Source: Ichthyophis bannanicus
Taxonomy: Eukaryota > Chordata > Amphibia > Gymnophiona > Ichthyophiidae
DNA: 64,000 nt
Reading direction: 5' to 3'
NCBI GenBank assembly: GCA_033557465.1
Contig: CM066033.1
Coordinates: 232,564,109-232,628,108 of the forward strand
The notes beneath the pieces are model-generated. The model ran no database searches. It was not told where the DNA came from and was given only the letters and a program-made list of their open reading frames with translations. The position numbers and the translations under genes were made by a program. Of the stretch, positions 11,575 through 22,739 are shown piece after piece. Every line of letters begins with the position of its first letter. Position 1 is the stretch's first letter.

Positions 11575-12445
11575 TTCCTGCTTGGTCATCTCTACAAACA
11601 CACTTTAAACAAAACCTGAAACTAACATTGCAGTTTCCCAAAGGTATGTCCTTTTCATCCCTATGGCCTATTAGTGCACTCAGGGCCGTACCGATGGTGA
11701 AAAGTGCCCTGTGCGAGTTACACATTGGGCGCGCGCGCCCCATCCCGCACCTCCATCTAGCCACCTTCTGGGGCGGGAGAGAAAAGGCGCGCACCCGATG
11801 TGCACCTCGTCGGCACACTAAGCAGATCTGGACCCTCCCGGAAAGACCAGACCTGCTTAGTGTGCCGGCGAGAAGACTTAAGGGGTACATTTTGGCTCTC
11901 TGCCGCTGCCTGAGTGGTGGCGGCAGGCAACGGCAGAGAGCCGAAATGCGCCCCTTGATTCTTTGTGCCCTGTGCAGCCGCACCACTCGCACAGGGCCCG
12001 GTACGGTCCTGAGTGCACTCATTTTGCTGCTCCGCACTACCTTTCCTTTTATCTCTCACTACACCCCTCGTCAGGAACTCTGCTTTTCTGGCAGATCACT
12101 TCTATCTGTGCCCTTCTCTTTTACTACCAACTCCAGACTTCGCTCCTTTCATCTTGCTGCTCCCTACGCCTGGCACAAAATATATGAGTCTGTATATATA
12201 TGAGGCTTTTTCTCTGGCCCTTCCCAAATCCAGGCTGAATGCTCACCTCTTCGTTGCTGCTTTAGCATCTAATCCTCCTAATCTCCCTTGTGTTTCCTTA
12301 CCATTCCCCCTAAATGTATCCTGTCCACAGCTGCTGTGTGTCTGTCTTGACTAGATTTTAAGCTCTGCTGAGCAGGGACCATCTTTAATGTGTGTCTGTG
12401 CAGCGTCATACAAATGATCAATAGTAGTAGAATGGCGGCCTGACT
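11575..12445 (+). mobile_element. L2-like LINE 3' fragment, split by a MITE
   Basis: Downstream of the MITE at 11681-12011, the plus strand reads weakly like the C-terminus of an L2-type ORF2. It has LRSFHLAAPYAWHKI, then a block like AFSLALPKSRLNAHLF. A 3' UTR follows with CTAGATTTTAAGCTC, GAGCAGGGACCATC and a terminal (TAG)n near 12430. That UTR layout is familiar from vertebrate L2/CR1 relatives. Frames are broken. The 5' flank at 11575-11672 may belong to the same copy. Confidence 0.55.
11681..12011. mobile_element. Non-autonomous hAT MITE, 331 bp
   Basis: It begins CAGGGCCGTACCG and ends with the complement of CAGGACCGTACCG. It is flanked by a perfect 8-bp duplication AGTGCACT (11673-11680, 12012-12019). 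It is GC- and CpG-rich inside, with further inverted blocks around GCCCTGTGCGAG and AGCAGATCTGG. The open frames in it on both strands are by-products of the palindromic composition. Confidence 0.9.
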
Positions 12446-12930
12446 ATGGCATCTGATTCCCACATATCTCAGAAACATCCAAGTTAGCAATATCCCTGTT
12501 TAATGTACAGTATCAAGGTTAAGTTATAGAGTAATGTAAACTGCTTTGATTGAAATGAAATAAAACAACCTGTTAAATAAATAAAAAATAAATAAATATC
12601 TCGGTACTGGCATTTCTCACAACAGCTACACCAGTCCCATCATGGCGTATGTCGGTCTGTATACATCTACTATCTGTGGGGCAACCCTATCTTCCTTACC
12701 ACAGTCTGCTTTGTGGCACTGCTCCCCTGGTCAGGCCTGTGTGGGCATGGGAGGGGGGATCCCTGTGCCATCATACCCGGATAGCCAACCTCCAGATATA
12801 TCACCACTCTCACAGCTTACATAGATCCTGGACTGGGGAAGGATGTAGGCCTCATGGCATAATCTAGGGGATGTTGGCACAACATCAGTTGTCTCTAAGT
12901 GCCTGACACAACTGATGTATGGCTGCCCTT
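12446..12930. other. Unassigned sequence with an L2-like A-rich tail
   Basis: At 12526-12600, GTAAACTGCTTTGATTG is followed by TAAA/TAAATAAA repeats, like the L2 tails elsewhere in the window. The rest (12601-12930) is not assigned. Confidence 0.4.
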
Positions 12931-14473
12931 TGTCATGACCCCCTGCCTAGGCCAAGGGCTGGTAGGCAAAAGGGCTGCCTTATTTGCCTTTAAGTAATGT
13001 CTCAAGACTTGGTTTCCAACAATGGATGCTAGGACTTGTAGTTTCTATCACTCTTCAGACAAAGTAGTTTGACCACACGGGGTGTTCAAGGCAAACAAAG
13101 ATATTTATTCTAGGTTTCCCCCTCGCATCAAATTCATAGCGCAACACAAGACAAGGATTCTTTCTCCAAAGTAAAGGATATCAGGAACAAATTAGGCTGA
13201 AACATCAAACTCAGAAGTATTCTTTACACAACAGCTGTCCTCAGGCTCCTCCTAGATAAATGCCCTTCACAGCTACGGCTGGTTATTACATCAGGTAAAC
13301 TTAAAGTCAGTCTGAATGGTGGATAAAGTTCTGAGACCAGTTTTTCACCAATTACACGACTGTATATGGATGTCTTTAGTTAACACTAAAAATATTCTTT
13401 AAAAAGATTTTTCCCCCTTATTGTTTGAGTTGAACATAATTTTTGATTGAGCATCAGTTCACATTCAGAAAGTGACCAAATTTAGGTGAAACTTAAAGTT
13501 TTCAGCAACAGTTCTTTTCCCTTTTAACTTAACACACAGGCTATGCAAACTTCTTCTCACAGCATGAGCCTAGCACATGTTCAAGCTGTTTGTTTTACAA
13601 AACGAGCAATCCATTTCAATTATGTCATTATCAAGAGGTGTCTCATAAACATCTATTTGCATGTCTTCACAAGGTTCAATTGGGTTGTCTTCCTGGGAGC
13701 CTTTATCACAGGGTTTAAACTTAATATTGTGCAGAAGCTTCTGAAGTTTTCCTAAAAACTGTTCTTTCTGGTCAGCACCCACATTACTTAGGGAATGAGC
13801 CTTTCTCTCTTGCAACAGCTTTTCCACAGCCTCTAGTGCTGTCTCATTGGACTTACTTGAATTCCTTTTACTTCTGCTTGGAGCTGCTTTCACTGCGTTT
13901 CTGCCAGCACTCTGTTCAGTGCTTAACCTCAGCTCCCTGACGACGTCCTCAGCACAGCCCCTGCTAGGAACTGAAGCAAACACACCTTCCCAACGTATCT
14001 TGCTTCCCTTGCTATCAGAGCTGTTTCCCCACCTGGAGTCAGACCTTTCCAGTTTCTCCTCTCTGGGGTGCTTTGGCAGAAGCTTCAGCTTTGGTTCCAG
14101 TGCTCTCTGAGAATAAGAATCAGCAGTCTCCACTTCTCCTTCTCTCTCCACTATGTCTCTGGTAAGCTCAGAGACTGTACCTGTGTCTCTGCTGGGCTCC
14201 TCCCTACAAAACTCTGAAGCAGCTTTAAAATGGTGCTTCTCTCCAGCCACACCCTCCTTGCTGCACATGTGAGATTTGTTAGGGCTCAAACTAGCTCTTA
14301 CGTCACTGCTAGGGCAGGGCTTAGCTCTAGCTACTGCATGCTTCGGTAGCTTGTGGTTTCTATGGGAACCTTGTTTACCTCTGCTTTTAAAGGTGTATTC
14401 CTCACTTTTCTCCCATTCCATTCGATCCACACAGCTCTCCTTATCACACCTTTCACACTTGCACCTAGCGACA
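12931..14473 (-). mobile_element. LTR-like element, copy 1 (1.54 kb, probably a solo LTR)
   Basis: The termini are TGTCATGACC on the left and (minus strand) TGTCGCTAGGTGC on the right, so each strand starts TGTC and ends GACA, as LTRs do. On the minus strand there is a long upstream part, an AATAAA near 13105, and a terminal stretch of about 175 bp, matching U3-R-U5 order. The second copy at 46423-47705 shares the ends, the poly(A) signal position, a (G)GTTgCCATAGgAAC block and an ACTTGTAGTT-like block. No target duplication is seen for this copy (flanks CCCTT and CTCTG). The superfamily (Gypsy-like or other) is not established. Confidence 0.5.
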
Positions 14474-14487
14474 CTCTGGTCATCCAT
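13570..14487 (-). CDS. Long ORF inside the LTR-like element, 305 codons, unknown product
   Basis: I do not recognise this protein. It starts at an ATG 14 bases outside the element end and stays open for 305 codons. A Cys-rich N-terminus (CKCERCDKESC) is followed by a basic/Ser-rich middle (SRSKRNSSKS), a helical leucine-containing stretch (KEQFLGKLQKLLHNIKF) and an acidic C-terminus. The second copy of the element also has a long ORF on the same strand (410 codons), and both contain a G-[S/C]-H-R-N motif in the same frame. That hints at coding, but the rest does not align. It could be a decayed gag-like or U3-encoded ORF, or an accidental frame. Confidence 0.35.
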   Translation of the reverse strand: MDDQSVARCKCERCDKESCVDRMEWEKSEEYTFKSRGKQGSHRNHKLPKHAVARAKPCPSSDVRASLSPNKSHMCSKEGVAGEKHHFKAASEFCREEPSRDTGTVSELTRDIVEREGEVETADSYSQRALEPKLKLLPKHPREEKLERSDSRWGNSSDSKGSKIRWEGVFASVPSRGCAEDVVRELRLSTEQSAGRNAVKAAPSRSKRNSSKSNETALEAVEKLLQERKAHSLSNVGADQKEQFLGKLQKLLHNIKFKPCDKGSQEDNPIEPCEDMQIDVYETPLDNDIIEMDCSFCKTNSLNMC

Positions 14488-15327
14488 ATGGTCCAGGTAC
14501 CAGCCAGCTATTCATGGCCTCTCTGAATTGCAGATCAGCACATCAGATCTCCCGTGCTACCCCCAAACCACATGCTCTCACTTGCAGTCCCAAAAGACAT
14601 CATTCTGCCAAACTGAACCTATAAGAACATAAGTACCTATAACTAACAGCTGTTATGCAATAAAGGCATGACGACCCAGGACTACACATATGATCTCCCT
14701 TTCTCATTCCAACATGATTTGTTTCCAGGCTCACTCACTATTGTTACATCAAAAGTCCCAGTTTTCAGAACACAGGATTTGTTAGGGTCCCCTGGATCAG
14801 CTGTTTTAGCACAAACAGCACATTTCAGCATAGCCAGAATAAACACTATTTTTCTTAATATTTCTGTAAGGATGTTTATTCATGTTTTTTTACCTTTCAA
14901 CATTCCCTCACCTCTGCTTTCTGTTCTTTATAAGTGCACTTGTGTTTTGCCAGACTGTAGTCAAACCAGTTCCGCATAAACTTGTCACAACCATTCTTCA
15001 ATATGGGATGAACTGAAGACAACAGCAGAATAAGTCCTGTGGATATCACAGAATGTACACAGGCCTTTCCAAAAGATGCTATGCATGTCTCTGTGGCTGA
15101 CCACATCCCCATTCCGCCCCTTATGGGCATGTTCTGAGATCCACAAGCTAGCGCCGTGGACATGCACAATAGCAGTGTTTCAGAGGTTTCAGTGTTTTTG
15201 GCAGATAAACGTCCCCTCTGCACGTACAAACTGCTTATTTGTATTCTGGAATGATCTCCATAGAGAACAAAATAAAACAGCAAGCTTTTACCGTCTCTGG
15301 GATAATTCTAAAAAGGGACAGTATGTG
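14474..15327. other. Unassigned sequence
   Basis: No domain or repeat was recognised apart from a short AATAAAGG near 14650. The open frame 15283-14897 (minus, 128 codons) has no recognisable features. Confidence 0.35.
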
Positions 15328-15535
15328 TGCCTTTGAGTCAGTCCTGACTCCTGGTGACCCAGAAGCTCCTGGGTTTTCTTGGCAGTGTCACTGGAAGTAG
15401 ATTGCCAGGCCTTTCCTCTGAGGCAATGGAGGGTTAAGTGACTTGCCCAAGGCCACAAGGAGTGCTAATGGGAATTGAACGCTGGTTGCTTGGCTACCAA
15501 GCCAGTGTTCTAGCCACTAGGCTACTCCTCCACTC
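15328..15535 (-). mobile_element. tRNA-derived SINE with RTE-like 3' tail
   Basis: On the minus strand there is a tRNA-like head with a box-A-like sequence (TAGCCTAGTGGCTAG, 15524 downward) and a box-B-like sequence (GTTCAATTCCC, 15480-15470). A body follows (CTTGGGCAAGTCACTTAACC), then a tail with GGAGTCAGGACTGACTC. That tail resembles the 3' end of the RTE at 40.5 kb (GAGTCGATTCCGACTC). It is flanked by a perfect 9-bp duplication CAGTATGTG (15319-15327 and 15536-15544), so both ends are firmly placed. It was probably mobilised by an RTE-clade LINE. Confidence 0.85.
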
Positions 15536-15544
15536 CAGTATGTG

Positions 15545-16211
15545 CATGCTTCTCCTTTAATAGCTGGTGTAACTTATGTGCATTCTTGAGCACAAATTAG
15601 GTGGTCTGTTGTAAAATTACTCACATGTGCAATAGTTTGAGTTTTTTTGGACCCATTTAGAGAAATTTGAAGTCTATATCCCATATGATGGATGACAATT
15701 GCTTCAGATTGGTTTCCTGTTCAGGTGAGGATTGGAGTTCATAGCTGGAGCTGCCAGATTCAGTGGAGTGAGATCCTGTATGCCAGGAAACGTCAGGTTA
15801 GAAGTTGCAGTTCAGGATGCTTGGAAGATGTGTATCTTTCTATAAAAACCTTTCTAAGTAGGCTCAATACTCAAGGTTAGAAAGGAGTGGACTAAGAAGA
15901 GAGGGTCTTGAAAATCACGGTGACTGATGGACTGACATGCAGAGAAATGGAAATGCAGAAATTTCTGAAACATTTTTGGAGACAGGGAGTTGACCCATTA
16001 CCCATGGTAGCAATGTAAGTTTGAGAATTAAAGTGTAATTGTGGGATGTGTCCATCCAGACACTTACATGGATTATGAGAATTTAGGAGAAGAGGAAGAA
16101 ATTAGGAGTTGGATTTTGTGAAGCATGTCTTGTAGGGTCCATAGACTCTAGAGGTGAGATCATTGATGAACAAGGGGAGCATACCCATCTACATGATAAG
16201 GAGGGCTCTGT
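15545..16211. other. Unassigned sequence
   Basis: No ORF, RNA gene or repeat was recognised. Confidence 0.35.
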
Positions 16212-16330
16212 ATTTATTTATTTATTTCGATAGGCTTATATACCGCTTTTTACCTGGTCAAAGTGGTTTACATTGAACAAAACATCAGATACATGAAATT
16301 ATAGAGAATTTAGTTAACAACAAAGTTGCA
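16212..16330 (-). mobile_element. L2 3'-tail fragment
   Basis: TATTTATTTATTTATTTCG is followed by TATATACCGCTTTTTACCTGG and GTGGTTTACATTG. This is the minus-strand form of the stem-loop tail seen at 41.02 kb and 54.13 kb. Only the tail is left, so it is a very short 5'-truncated insertion or a derived SINE. Confidence 0.65.
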
Positions 16331-16360
16331 TGAACAAGCAATCCATTAGTTACTTAGGGG

Positions 16361-16985
16361 TTAATTCTGAGGCTTGAATAACGGAGATGAACCCCGCTAT
16401 TCGTGCCAGCTCCTGCCACTGTATAACTTCCCTGCCGGTTGTGTGGGGAAGTTATATGGGGGCAGGGAAGGGGTAGCACGGGAGCGGGGAGTGGGCGGGC
16501 AGTGGGCAATCGCCAGTCCTGGACATACAGGGCCAATTCTGATGTTGGCCTTATACGTCCAGGGCCGGAGAAATATCCAGGGAAGTTATTCCACACCCAG
16601 GGTGGAATAACTTTCCTGGATGTTTCTTTTAGTAGGAATCGGGGTGCAGAAGGGGCTGGGGGGGGGGGGGTAGAGTTAATTCCCGCAGTGTGATCCTGGC
16701 CTTAAGAGGCCGGGTTGGGCTGCGGGGAATTAACTTTTGTAGCAGGTGGCCGGCATCGTGGCTTTTAAATGGAGCCACGGTGCCATGGCACCATGATGCC
16801 ATGGCACCGCAGTTCCATTTAAAAGCCCTTGCTGAGTTAGCTGGACAGTGCCTGTACATGCAGGCCGGGACTGAATCACAGTCCTGGCCTGCACGTACAG
16901 GCTTGTTTGCGATTCTGATCCCGCAGGGTAGATGTGCCTGGACGTACAAAGGAGATTTACGTCGGGATTGGAATCAGGCCCATAG
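16361..16985. mobile_element. Multi-hairpin MITE, copy 1
   Basis: The ends are GGGGTTAATTCTGAGGC and the complement of GGGCCTGATTCCAATCC. Inside are several strong hairpins: GAAGTTATTCCAC / GTGGAATAACTTTC near 16580-16618, GTGCCATGGCACC near 16790-16817, and GCAGGCCGGGACTG / CAGTCCTGGCCTGC near 16858-16892. A relative lies in opposite orientation at 25142-25615. A 13-base G run at about 16659 lies inside. It is non-coding. Confidence 0.65.
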
Positions 16986-17222
16986 CATCTAATGTCCAAT
17001 TATTTCCAAACAATGAACTATATACACTAGGACAGTTATTTGTTTTGCTGTTTATTCTGTATCACCTACAGAAGAAAAGACAAAGAGACCTGAGCTTCAG
17101 AAGAATGAGCTAGGTCTCTTAAATATTTGATTGGTGTTCAGAAACTGAATCAGTTTGTATGCCCAAGCCATCCCCATTAAAGTCTGTGGGTGAAGCTGAT
17201 TTGCAGTGCAACAGTAGGATTT

Positions 17223-17234
17223 CCCATCTATTTT
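17223..17234. repeat. 12-bp target-site duplication (left) of the L1
   Basis: CCCATCTATTTT occurs here and again, identically, at 22676-22687 on the other side of the L1. The T-rich end of the site abuts the element's poly(T), which is the minus-strand poly(A) tail. Confidence 0.92.
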
Positions 17235-17439
17235 ATTTTTTTTTTTTTTTTTTTTTTTTAAGTATTTATTTAGCACTTTTCAAAAAAACACAACATAAAA
17301 AACATAATACATTAGTGCAAATGCAAACAGAGCAGAGGCTAATACAGACAGGTTTCCTACACATCTCTACTAGATCAATCATCAGTGATTAAGAGAAGAA
17401 GGAGGGGGGGGGGGGCGCTGACCACGAGTAACCATCCTC

Positions 17440-20400
17440 CACTGGAAGTGCAATTTATATTATTGGCACCGCGGCGCTGAGGTGTCCCACTTGTCCAATA
17501 ATCTCTTGTAAGAAGGATTCTGCTTCCACATATGCCATCTCACAGGCTCGGTGATAACATACAAGATTCCACCAGTATTTCCACAGTCAAGGTACTGAAT
17601 GATTTCCAGTGGCTCAAAATCGCTTTTAGCGCCAAACTCAATAGCAGATCAAACAGTGCGTGGCATTGCTTCTGTAAGCACGGCACATCCGCCAAGGACT
17701 TGTATACAATAATGGAAAGGTTAAGGGCGCTTCAATCTTGAACATCCGCTGCATTCGCTTCCATATCCCGTGCCAATAGGCCGCTAATTGCGGACAGCTG
17801 TTATAACATGTGCTTTAGAGTCCCGCAACATCAGAACTGCACGACCACAGAGACCATCCTTCTGCTCCTGCCACCGGGCGATTCTTAACTGGGGTCAGGT
17901 AAGCACGGTGTGCTAGGAAGTACAACGTCTGCGTGAGTGAGGCAGACCGCGTAATCCGTATCTGGGATCCCCAAAAGGAAGCCCACAGTTCTTGGACTGC
18001 CAGTGGTCCGGCTTTCACTCTCCATCGTACTCGAGCACTGTTCGGGTTGCGCTCGTGCCGCCGATCTAAGTAACGTCACCAACTTTGAGATTTGCCCTGT
18101 TCCCATCCGGAGTTCTTGAAACAGAAGGAAGGGTGAGCGGCCACTGGCCAGGTTTAAAGGTGTTACCCCAACGGACTCAGACAGTGGCGCAACTGCCCCC
18201 ACTGAAAAAAAGCACTGATACGGAGCTGGAATTCCTGTTTGAAGCTCTGCAAAGGATTTATATCTCTGCCCACAATAAGGTGTCCCAAGCAGATTATACC
18301 ATGGCGTATCCAAGTGGACCATGCGATACACGGTCCCACCATTTTAAAGCGTGGTTAAGCCAAAGCGGAGTGGCTGCAGTGTAGGGTTGCTCGTCCCCCA
18401 TGAGCGCAGTACTAAGTTGAAGGCTTGCTGAGTGGCAGAGAGGATCACATTTGCGTCTGTAGGTGTGATGGCGGGGCGGCTATCCCGATACGATACCGCA
18501 GTGGGAGAGGATCACTTATTGCTGTTTCAACTGAGAGCCAACTGGGGGCACCTGGGGGTATCCAGCTCCTCCGCCCACCAGGCGCCTTGCTTGGATATGG
18601 CAGCTACATGATAGCGATAAAAATCCGGACAATGCACTCCTCCCTGGTTCTTGGGGAGCTTTAGTTTCCAGGCCGCAATGCGAGGCGTTTTCTTTGCCCA
18701 AAGAAAAAATAAGTAGTTTTTTTCCTAATCTCGGTAAAAATTTCTTATCAAAAAATACCGGGATCATACTTAAGATATGTGATCTTAGGGACTGCAACCA
18801 TTTTAATGGTTTCTAAACGGCCCCACCATGTCAGATTTAGTGGCGACTATTTACCCACACATTCTTCCCAGTATCGCAATACATCGACCCCTATTAAGGG
18901 AGGACTGTGTCCGCGATGGTAGTACCATAGACTACTCCCAAATATTTGAAAGATGATTTTTCAATTTGGAAGGGATATCGCCGGAGTTTGTCTTCCAGGA
19001 CTGCAGGTGTGATCGGTATAATGTGTAGTCTTCTCCAGGTTCAAACTTGTAGCCCGAATACAGGCATAGTTATCAATAGTCTGTAAGACGACATCCCACC
19101 GACTTCATTGTCCAGGAAGAGCAGGAGGTCGTCTGCATAGGCTGACAGCTTACAATGATACCCTTCAAGTTGGAATCCCACTATGTTGGATGCCTGTCGA
19201 ATTTTAAGCATCAGTGGTTCTAAGGCTAGGTTAAACAAGAGGGGAGAAAGAGGCCATCCTTGCCGAGTGCCACCTGGTGAGCTGAAACTCTCGTGAAGTC
19301 GTATGATTCGCCGCTACCGGGCGACCGGCTTGGTGTACAGCAGTTGGATGCTATTTAGAAACTATCCGGGATGCCCATCCAGCGCATGGTTTGAAACAGA
19401 TAGGGGAATTCGACTCTGTCGAACGCCTTTTCAGCGTCCAAACGCAAGGCCCCACAATTGGCTGGTCCACCTGCTGCGCCTTTCGGAGGACATGGGCCAA
19501 ACATACGACCATTGTCTGCCGTGGATCTCCCTGGCATGAATCCACATTGGTCAGGATGGGATAAGGGATCCCAGCACCTTGGACAATCGATTAGCTAGGA
19601 TCTTAGCATAGATTTTATATAATCCGCGTTTAGCAAAGAGATAGGTCTATAATTCTCCACCTTCTCCGGATCTCTACCGGGCTTGGGGTGTATTACTATC
19701 GTCGCCGCTGCAAGCGCTCCCACCAGCCGGACACTCTTCCCTTATTCCAGCGTAATATAGCAACAATTCGGTGTCAGCTGATCTGCAAAGGCTTACATAG
19801 AATTCAACTGGCAGCCCGTCCGGGCCACAGGCTTTACCCTTTGCCAATTGTTGGAGAGCCGTGCGCAGCTCCTTACTAGTGATATCTGCTGCAAGAAGCC
19901 GTTGCTGTGATTCCGCAAGCTGTGGACCACGTTATGGAGGATACAAATTCTGTAAACGCCGATTCATCCCACAAAACTTCAGATTGGTAAAGATTAGAGT
20001 AGAAGGTTTCACAAATAGCTAAGATCTCTCATCCGTGACTTTTAACACTCCTGTGGAGTCTCTCAGTCCCGCAATCCGGTTCACAGCCCGTTTCACCTTT
20101 AGCGTGTTTGCAAGCAGCGTACCAGCCCGATTGCTGGTCATGATAGTTTCTCCCTTGTTGTATTCTAATCGATTCACTGACTTCGGTCTGCAAAAGTGCA
20201 TTGTATTGATACCGGAGCTTCTGCAATCGCAGTAGGATTGTCGGGTCCTGCCCAGTTAGCCAGGAGCCGCTCCCCCGCTCGAATTTCAATCTCCAGCTCC
20301 GCCTTTTCCTTTACCTCCTCCGCCTGTACTTACGGATCTTATAGGCGGTCATACTGCCACGTACACTAGCCTTGAAGGCCTCCCACCAGGCCCATGTGGA

Positions 20401-21262
20401 GGTATCCCCGTAGTGATTTCCATCAAAGTAGTCTGTGATAGCTGCCTTCATTGTGTGTGGAAGTCCTCATCCATTAACCAGCACTCTCAAAGATAAACCG
20501 CCCCGCGGATGTCTTTTCGGGGGCCCAAACTGAGATCCAGCAAAATCGCTGAGTGATCGGAAACTGTTCTTGGAAGCATACTTGTAGCCACTATCTTAGG
20601 TAGTAGCGTCTTGGAAGTAAGGAAATAGTCAATTCGAGTTTGTTGAATTGTGGGGCAGAGAGTAAAAGGAATACTCTTTCCCGGTTAGGGGAGAGCAGCC
20701 TCCAGGGGTCTAGCAGCCCAAGCAGATCCTTCAGATTTTGTAATTCGGCAGACGAATGAGGCTTATGTTGCGGCCGGTATGGGGTCTATCAAGGAGAGGG
20801 TCAGGTTATAAGATTGAAATCTCCCCCCAGTATGATACTTGATGAGCCCGTTTCTAGAAGTTCCTGGGCGACCTGAATAAAGAACTGTGGATCGTCCGTG
20901 CTGGGGACCTGTATATCGTCATAAAGGTGCATAAATCATTATTGAGTACTGCTGTCATCCTGGCCCAACGGCCCTGCGGGGTGCAGTTTTAGTAGTCTCT
21001 TAACTTTTACCTGCAGGGTTCTCCGAATCAGCATGATAACTCCCCCTTTTTTTCTTAAGGGCAGGCGCTGAAAGAACATTCCGATAGGTCTTATCCATCA
21101 CCTTATATGACTCGGAGAGAGATAGATGGGTCTCTTGTAGGTAAATAATATCTGCATTTTGAGGTTTACAGTAGGTCAGGATTTCTGCCTTTTGGCCGGA
21201 TTAGAGATACCTTTGACATTTAGGGACATTACCTGCACTCGGCGATTAGCCATACTGGGACC
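17440..21262 (-). pseudogene. L1 ORF2 (endonuclease-reverse transcriptase), decayed
   Basis: The order on the minus strand is as follows. The APE-type endonuclease start is VQVMSLNVKGISNPAKRQK near 21.24 kb. LQETHLSLSES is readable near 21.13 kb. The linker near 20.0-20.3 kb has YHDQQSGWYAACK. The RT palm has LDAEKAFDRVEFPYLF near 19.4 kb (motif A) and AYADDLLLFL (YADD at 19139-19128). A C-terminal region follows to about 17.44 kb. The catalytic Asp pair of the RT survives. Frameshifts and stops occur throughout, so no product is expected. A normal L1 ORF2 is about 1,200-1,300 residues, and the span here matches that. Confidence 0.88.
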
Positions 21263-21639
21263 TGCTAGGGGTGGGAGGAGGGTGTTCGTGGTCAGCTGCC
21301 CTCGAATTAGGGTTCTCATTACCTTTGCAATTTGAAAACAAGTAACCTGACTGCAACTTGCCATTAACTATTACTCCTTGTATGGTGGAGTACCAACCGT
21401 CCATCCAACCCAACTACTCCCTTCCCAATATCAAAAAGCAGAGTTAATCACATTTAATGAGCTAAGCTCGACAACAGCCATCCACAATAACAGCATGTAT
21501 CTATTATACAATTTTCACACCGGTATGTAAGTAGTCATTCTATTGAACATGTTAACCTTATTATAATACCTTATCAGACATCAGACATGGTTAATACAAA
21601 CATTGCTCACGTTCAGCCTCACAGCGCAGTGTAAAGCAG

Positions 21640-22460
21640 GGCTATCACTGTACCGCTAACCCGCAGAGTCTCATCTTTCTCTAGGGCCCCACTCCATCTG
21701 GGCCCGCTCCTGGAGAAATGCGCGGAGTAGTGGTCCCTCCGTGAAAGTGTGGTGCGATTTATCCAGCGTCACCCGCATGTTCGCGGGGTAAAGGAGACCA
21801 AAGCGTGCTTGTGCTTGCTGGAGCATCGGTCCTGCAGGCTAAGAGTTCTTTCCGACGCTGGGCCGTCTGTTTGCTAAGGTCAGGGAAGAAAGTTATCCTC
21901 TGCCCATCCAGAAATACATTTTGCCGCCGCTTCGCCGCTTGCAGGATTTGAAGAGCGTGTTGGGTAACGCAGGGTTTTCACCACAAAAGGCCCGCGGACG
22001 TTGGGTCTGAGAAGTAGGGTGAGATGGGACGCGATGGGCCCGTTCCAGCTCTAGGGGTCTCTCAAAAGTAAGTCCCAGGGTCTCTGGTATGAGTTTTTCA
22101 AGATAATTTATGGGATCGGAACCCTCCGGCCCTCGGGCACTCCCAAGATTCTGATGTTGCTTCTCCTAGCCCTGTTGGAGTGGTCTTCCAGAAGCCCTTT
22201 CGAGCGCTGTGTAAACCCTCTTAGCCAGCGGGCCAATCTGCGCAATTTCTGAGGGACTGCCTGTCGACCTCTTCCTCAACCTCCGCCATGCGCCTAGTCA
22301 TGTCGCCGAGACTCTCTTTTACCTCCCGCAGATCCTCTTGAACCTTTGTTTAACGTACCGGTATTGGTAGTAAGGAGTTCTTTAACTGACCGAAGCTCTA
22401 TTAGGATCTCTTGTACCCCTTCCGCTGTTACTTTGTCGGGCGCCATCTTCTGCGGGGATG
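21640..22460 (-). pseudogene. L1 ORF1 (RNA-binding protein), decayed
   Basis: On the minus strand an N-terminal helical segment (EGVQEILIELRSVKELL near 22.4 kb) precedes the RRM start RRSNIRILGVPEG near 22.16 kb. A block like LGLTFERPLELERAHRV near 22.05 kb and a C-terminal QRITFFPDLS near 21.9 kb follow. These are the hallmarks of L1 ORF1 (Transposase_22 family), which coats L1 RNA in the cytoplasm. Several frameshifts are present. Confidence 0.82.
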
Positions 22461-22739
22461 AGAGTTCTTGCTTTGCCCTCTTGTTAGATTGCCCCGCCGC
22501 CTGGTGAAAATCTAATTTCGCCGGTTTTTAGATTTGACATCGCTCCGGGATCTCAGCTGAGCTCAAAGCTGCGTTTTAGACGGTCTGTTATCGTTCTTAG
22601 CTCCGGATTCTAAAGTATTGGGAAGGAGCAAACAATCTATGCGGCCATTTCCTACCGCGGCAGACTCCGCCCCCTCCCATCTATTTTCAATCAAATCTGC
22701 TTTGTGGGTTCATTAGGTCTTGAAAGGGAGTGAGGAGGC

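Larger units (their letters stand above)
17235..22675 (-). mobile_element. Near full-length L1-clade LINE, 5.44 kb
   Basis: The element runs right to left from a GC-rich 5' UTR (about 22.68 kb) through ORF1, ORF2 and a poly(A) tail (the T run at about 17235-17262). It is bounded by a perfect 12-bp target duplication. In amphibians this layout belongs to the L1/Tx1 group. Both ORFs are badly broken, with no frame over about 150 codons, despite the clean boundaries. A 12-base G homopolymer lies near 17403. The insertion separated flanking DNA that is contiguous after removal. Confidence 0.9.
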
